Assembly: GCF_000233955.1 (NCBI RefSeq)
Contig: NZ_JH376581.1
Span: 62,001-126,000 of the forward strand
Direction: 5' to 3'
Source of the DNA: Paraprevotella clara YIT 11840
GTDB taxonomy: Bacteria > Bacteroidota > Bacteroidia > Bacteroidales > Bacteroidaceae
Length of the DNA stretch: 64,000 bases
Shown here: piece by piece, positions 63,322 through 64,000 of the stretch
Layout of the letters: each line of letters starts with the position of its first letter
Numbering within the stretch: the first letter of the stretch is position 1
The notes under the pieces: generated by a model
Databases searched by the model: none
Told to the model about the DNA's origin: nothing
Seen by the model: the letters and a program-made list of their open reading frames with translations, nothing else
Program-made: the position numbers and the translations under genes

Positions 63322-63933
63322 TTACTCCAACAAACTGAACCAATCTTCCGGCTGTCGGGAATGGAACACCTGTATACCCAAACTCTCTGCCGTCCTGCAA
63401 TTTTCGGAAGAGTCATCGACAAACAATGTCTCTTCCGGCTTCAACCCGGCTTCGGCCAACACCTTACGGAATATCCGTTCGTCCGGTTTGGCCAAATGCA
63501 TCTGGAAGGACAGGAATATGCGGTCGAAACAATCTTCCATCTCCAACCCAGTAGAAGCCATCAATTCACGGCATGAATATGCCCAGTGCATGGCATTCGT
63601 ATTACTGAGCATATAAGTGCGGTAATCCGTCCGCAGATTACGGATGGTTTGCATGCGACGAGCCGGAATCCCGACCAACATCTTATTCCAAGCCCGAAAG
63701 ATTTCTTCATCTTTCACATCCGCCCCGACTTTCTTCCGCACATAAGTGCAAAACTCATCCGGTGACATCTCTCCGGTTTCCATCAAGGCAAACACCCCGT
63801 CCTGCACATAATCATTGATATAAGCGTGGGCTTCAAAGCCCAACGCCTCAAAAGCATGAACCGCTGCCTGCTTGTCCAAATCCACGATAATACCGCCGAA
63901 ATCGAAAATAATATTTTTTATCCGTTTATCCAT
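63322..63933 (-). CDS. HAD-family hydrolase, YihX-like
   Basis: This phosphatase-like enzyme has 203 residues from MDKRIKNIIFDFGGIIVDLD. In this subgroup the second Asp of the usual DxD is Gly and the later Asp is conserved, as in YihX and haloacid dehalogenase relatives. Motif II is MLSNTNAMH, the motif III lysine lies near HLAKPDERIF, and motif IV is TLFVDDSSENC. The frame is open to 63999, but the residues before 63933 do not belong to the family. The substrate is a small phosphorylated molecule, not identifiable here. Confidence 0.92.
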   Translation of the reverse strand: MDKRIKNIIFDFGGIIVDLDKQAAVHAFEALGFEAHAYINDYVQDGVFALMETGEMSPDEFCTYVRKKVGADVKDEEIFRAWNKMLVGIPARRMQTIRNLRTDYRTYMLSNTNAMHWAYSCRELMASTGLEMEDCFDRIFLSFQMHLAKPDERIFRKVLAEAGLKPEETLFVDDSSENCRTAESLGIQVFHSRQPEDWFSLLE

Positions 63934-64000
63934 TTCATTCTGCTTTTTTCCGGCAAAGCCGTTTAAAGAGACGGCCTGCCTCTCCGACCCATAATACAAG

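Overview
The window comes from a member of the Bacteroidales, most likely Bacteroidaceae. The evidence is SusC/SusD pairs, a hybrid two-component regulator, secreted GH43 and GH105 enzymes, a eukaryote-like glycyl-tRNA synthetase, DUF4252/DUF3316/DUF4861 proteins, and promoters of the Bacteroidota type (TTTG, about 20 bases, TAnnTTTG). Species cannot be decided by eye.

Region 1 (1-20 kb) is a polysaccharide utilization locus. A hybrid two-component sensor sits in the middle. Running leftward are a SusC, SusD, fasciclin lipoprotein, DUF5007-like lipoprotein and the start of a second SusC. Running rightward are four secreted proteins: a carbohydrate-binding protein, a GH43 with a ricin-like tail, a large GH43-like propeller with CBM32, and an (alpha/alpha)6 glycosidase-like protein. 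The GH43 type resembles exo-beta-1,3-galactanase/beta-galactosidase subfamilies, so type II arabinogalactan is a reasonable but unproved substrate.

Region 2 (20-27 kb) is core chromosome: an FKBP lipoprotein, glyS, topoisomerase IV subunit A, DUF3316, an S41 peptidase and tRNA-Leu(UAG).

Region 3 (27.15-34.3 kb) is an AT-rich island bounded by a 14-bp direct repeat, one copy being the 3' end of tRNA-Leu. It carries hicAB with a clear promoter and operator, then a tightly coupled operon: a single-chain nuclease-methyltransferase-specificity protein, an unknown protein with an HEPN-type RxxxxH motif, and a frameshifted rhuM. A cluster of hairpins and a gene fragment fill the rest. No integrase remains.

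Region 4 (34.3-52 kb): a PI-PLC-like protein, umuDC, a small pectin cluster (PcRGLX-like lyase, GH105, DUF4861), a TonB receptor with a partner lipoprotein, an unknown membrane protein and a metalloprotease-like protein whose HExxH is lost. Two about 330-bp elements with terminal inverted repeats lie here in opposite orientations. Each holds four 22-bp repeat units; a third such array lies between the hybrid regulator and the GH operon. These are the least explained structure in the window.

Region 5 (52-64 kb) is housekeeping: Nudix, topA-aroK-speA-argB (overlapping starts), an ECF sigma/anti-sigma/DUF4252 operon with a plausible ECF-type autopromoter, a second GH43, a YgjP-like metallopeptidase, a CPBP protease, ribF and a HAD hydrolase.
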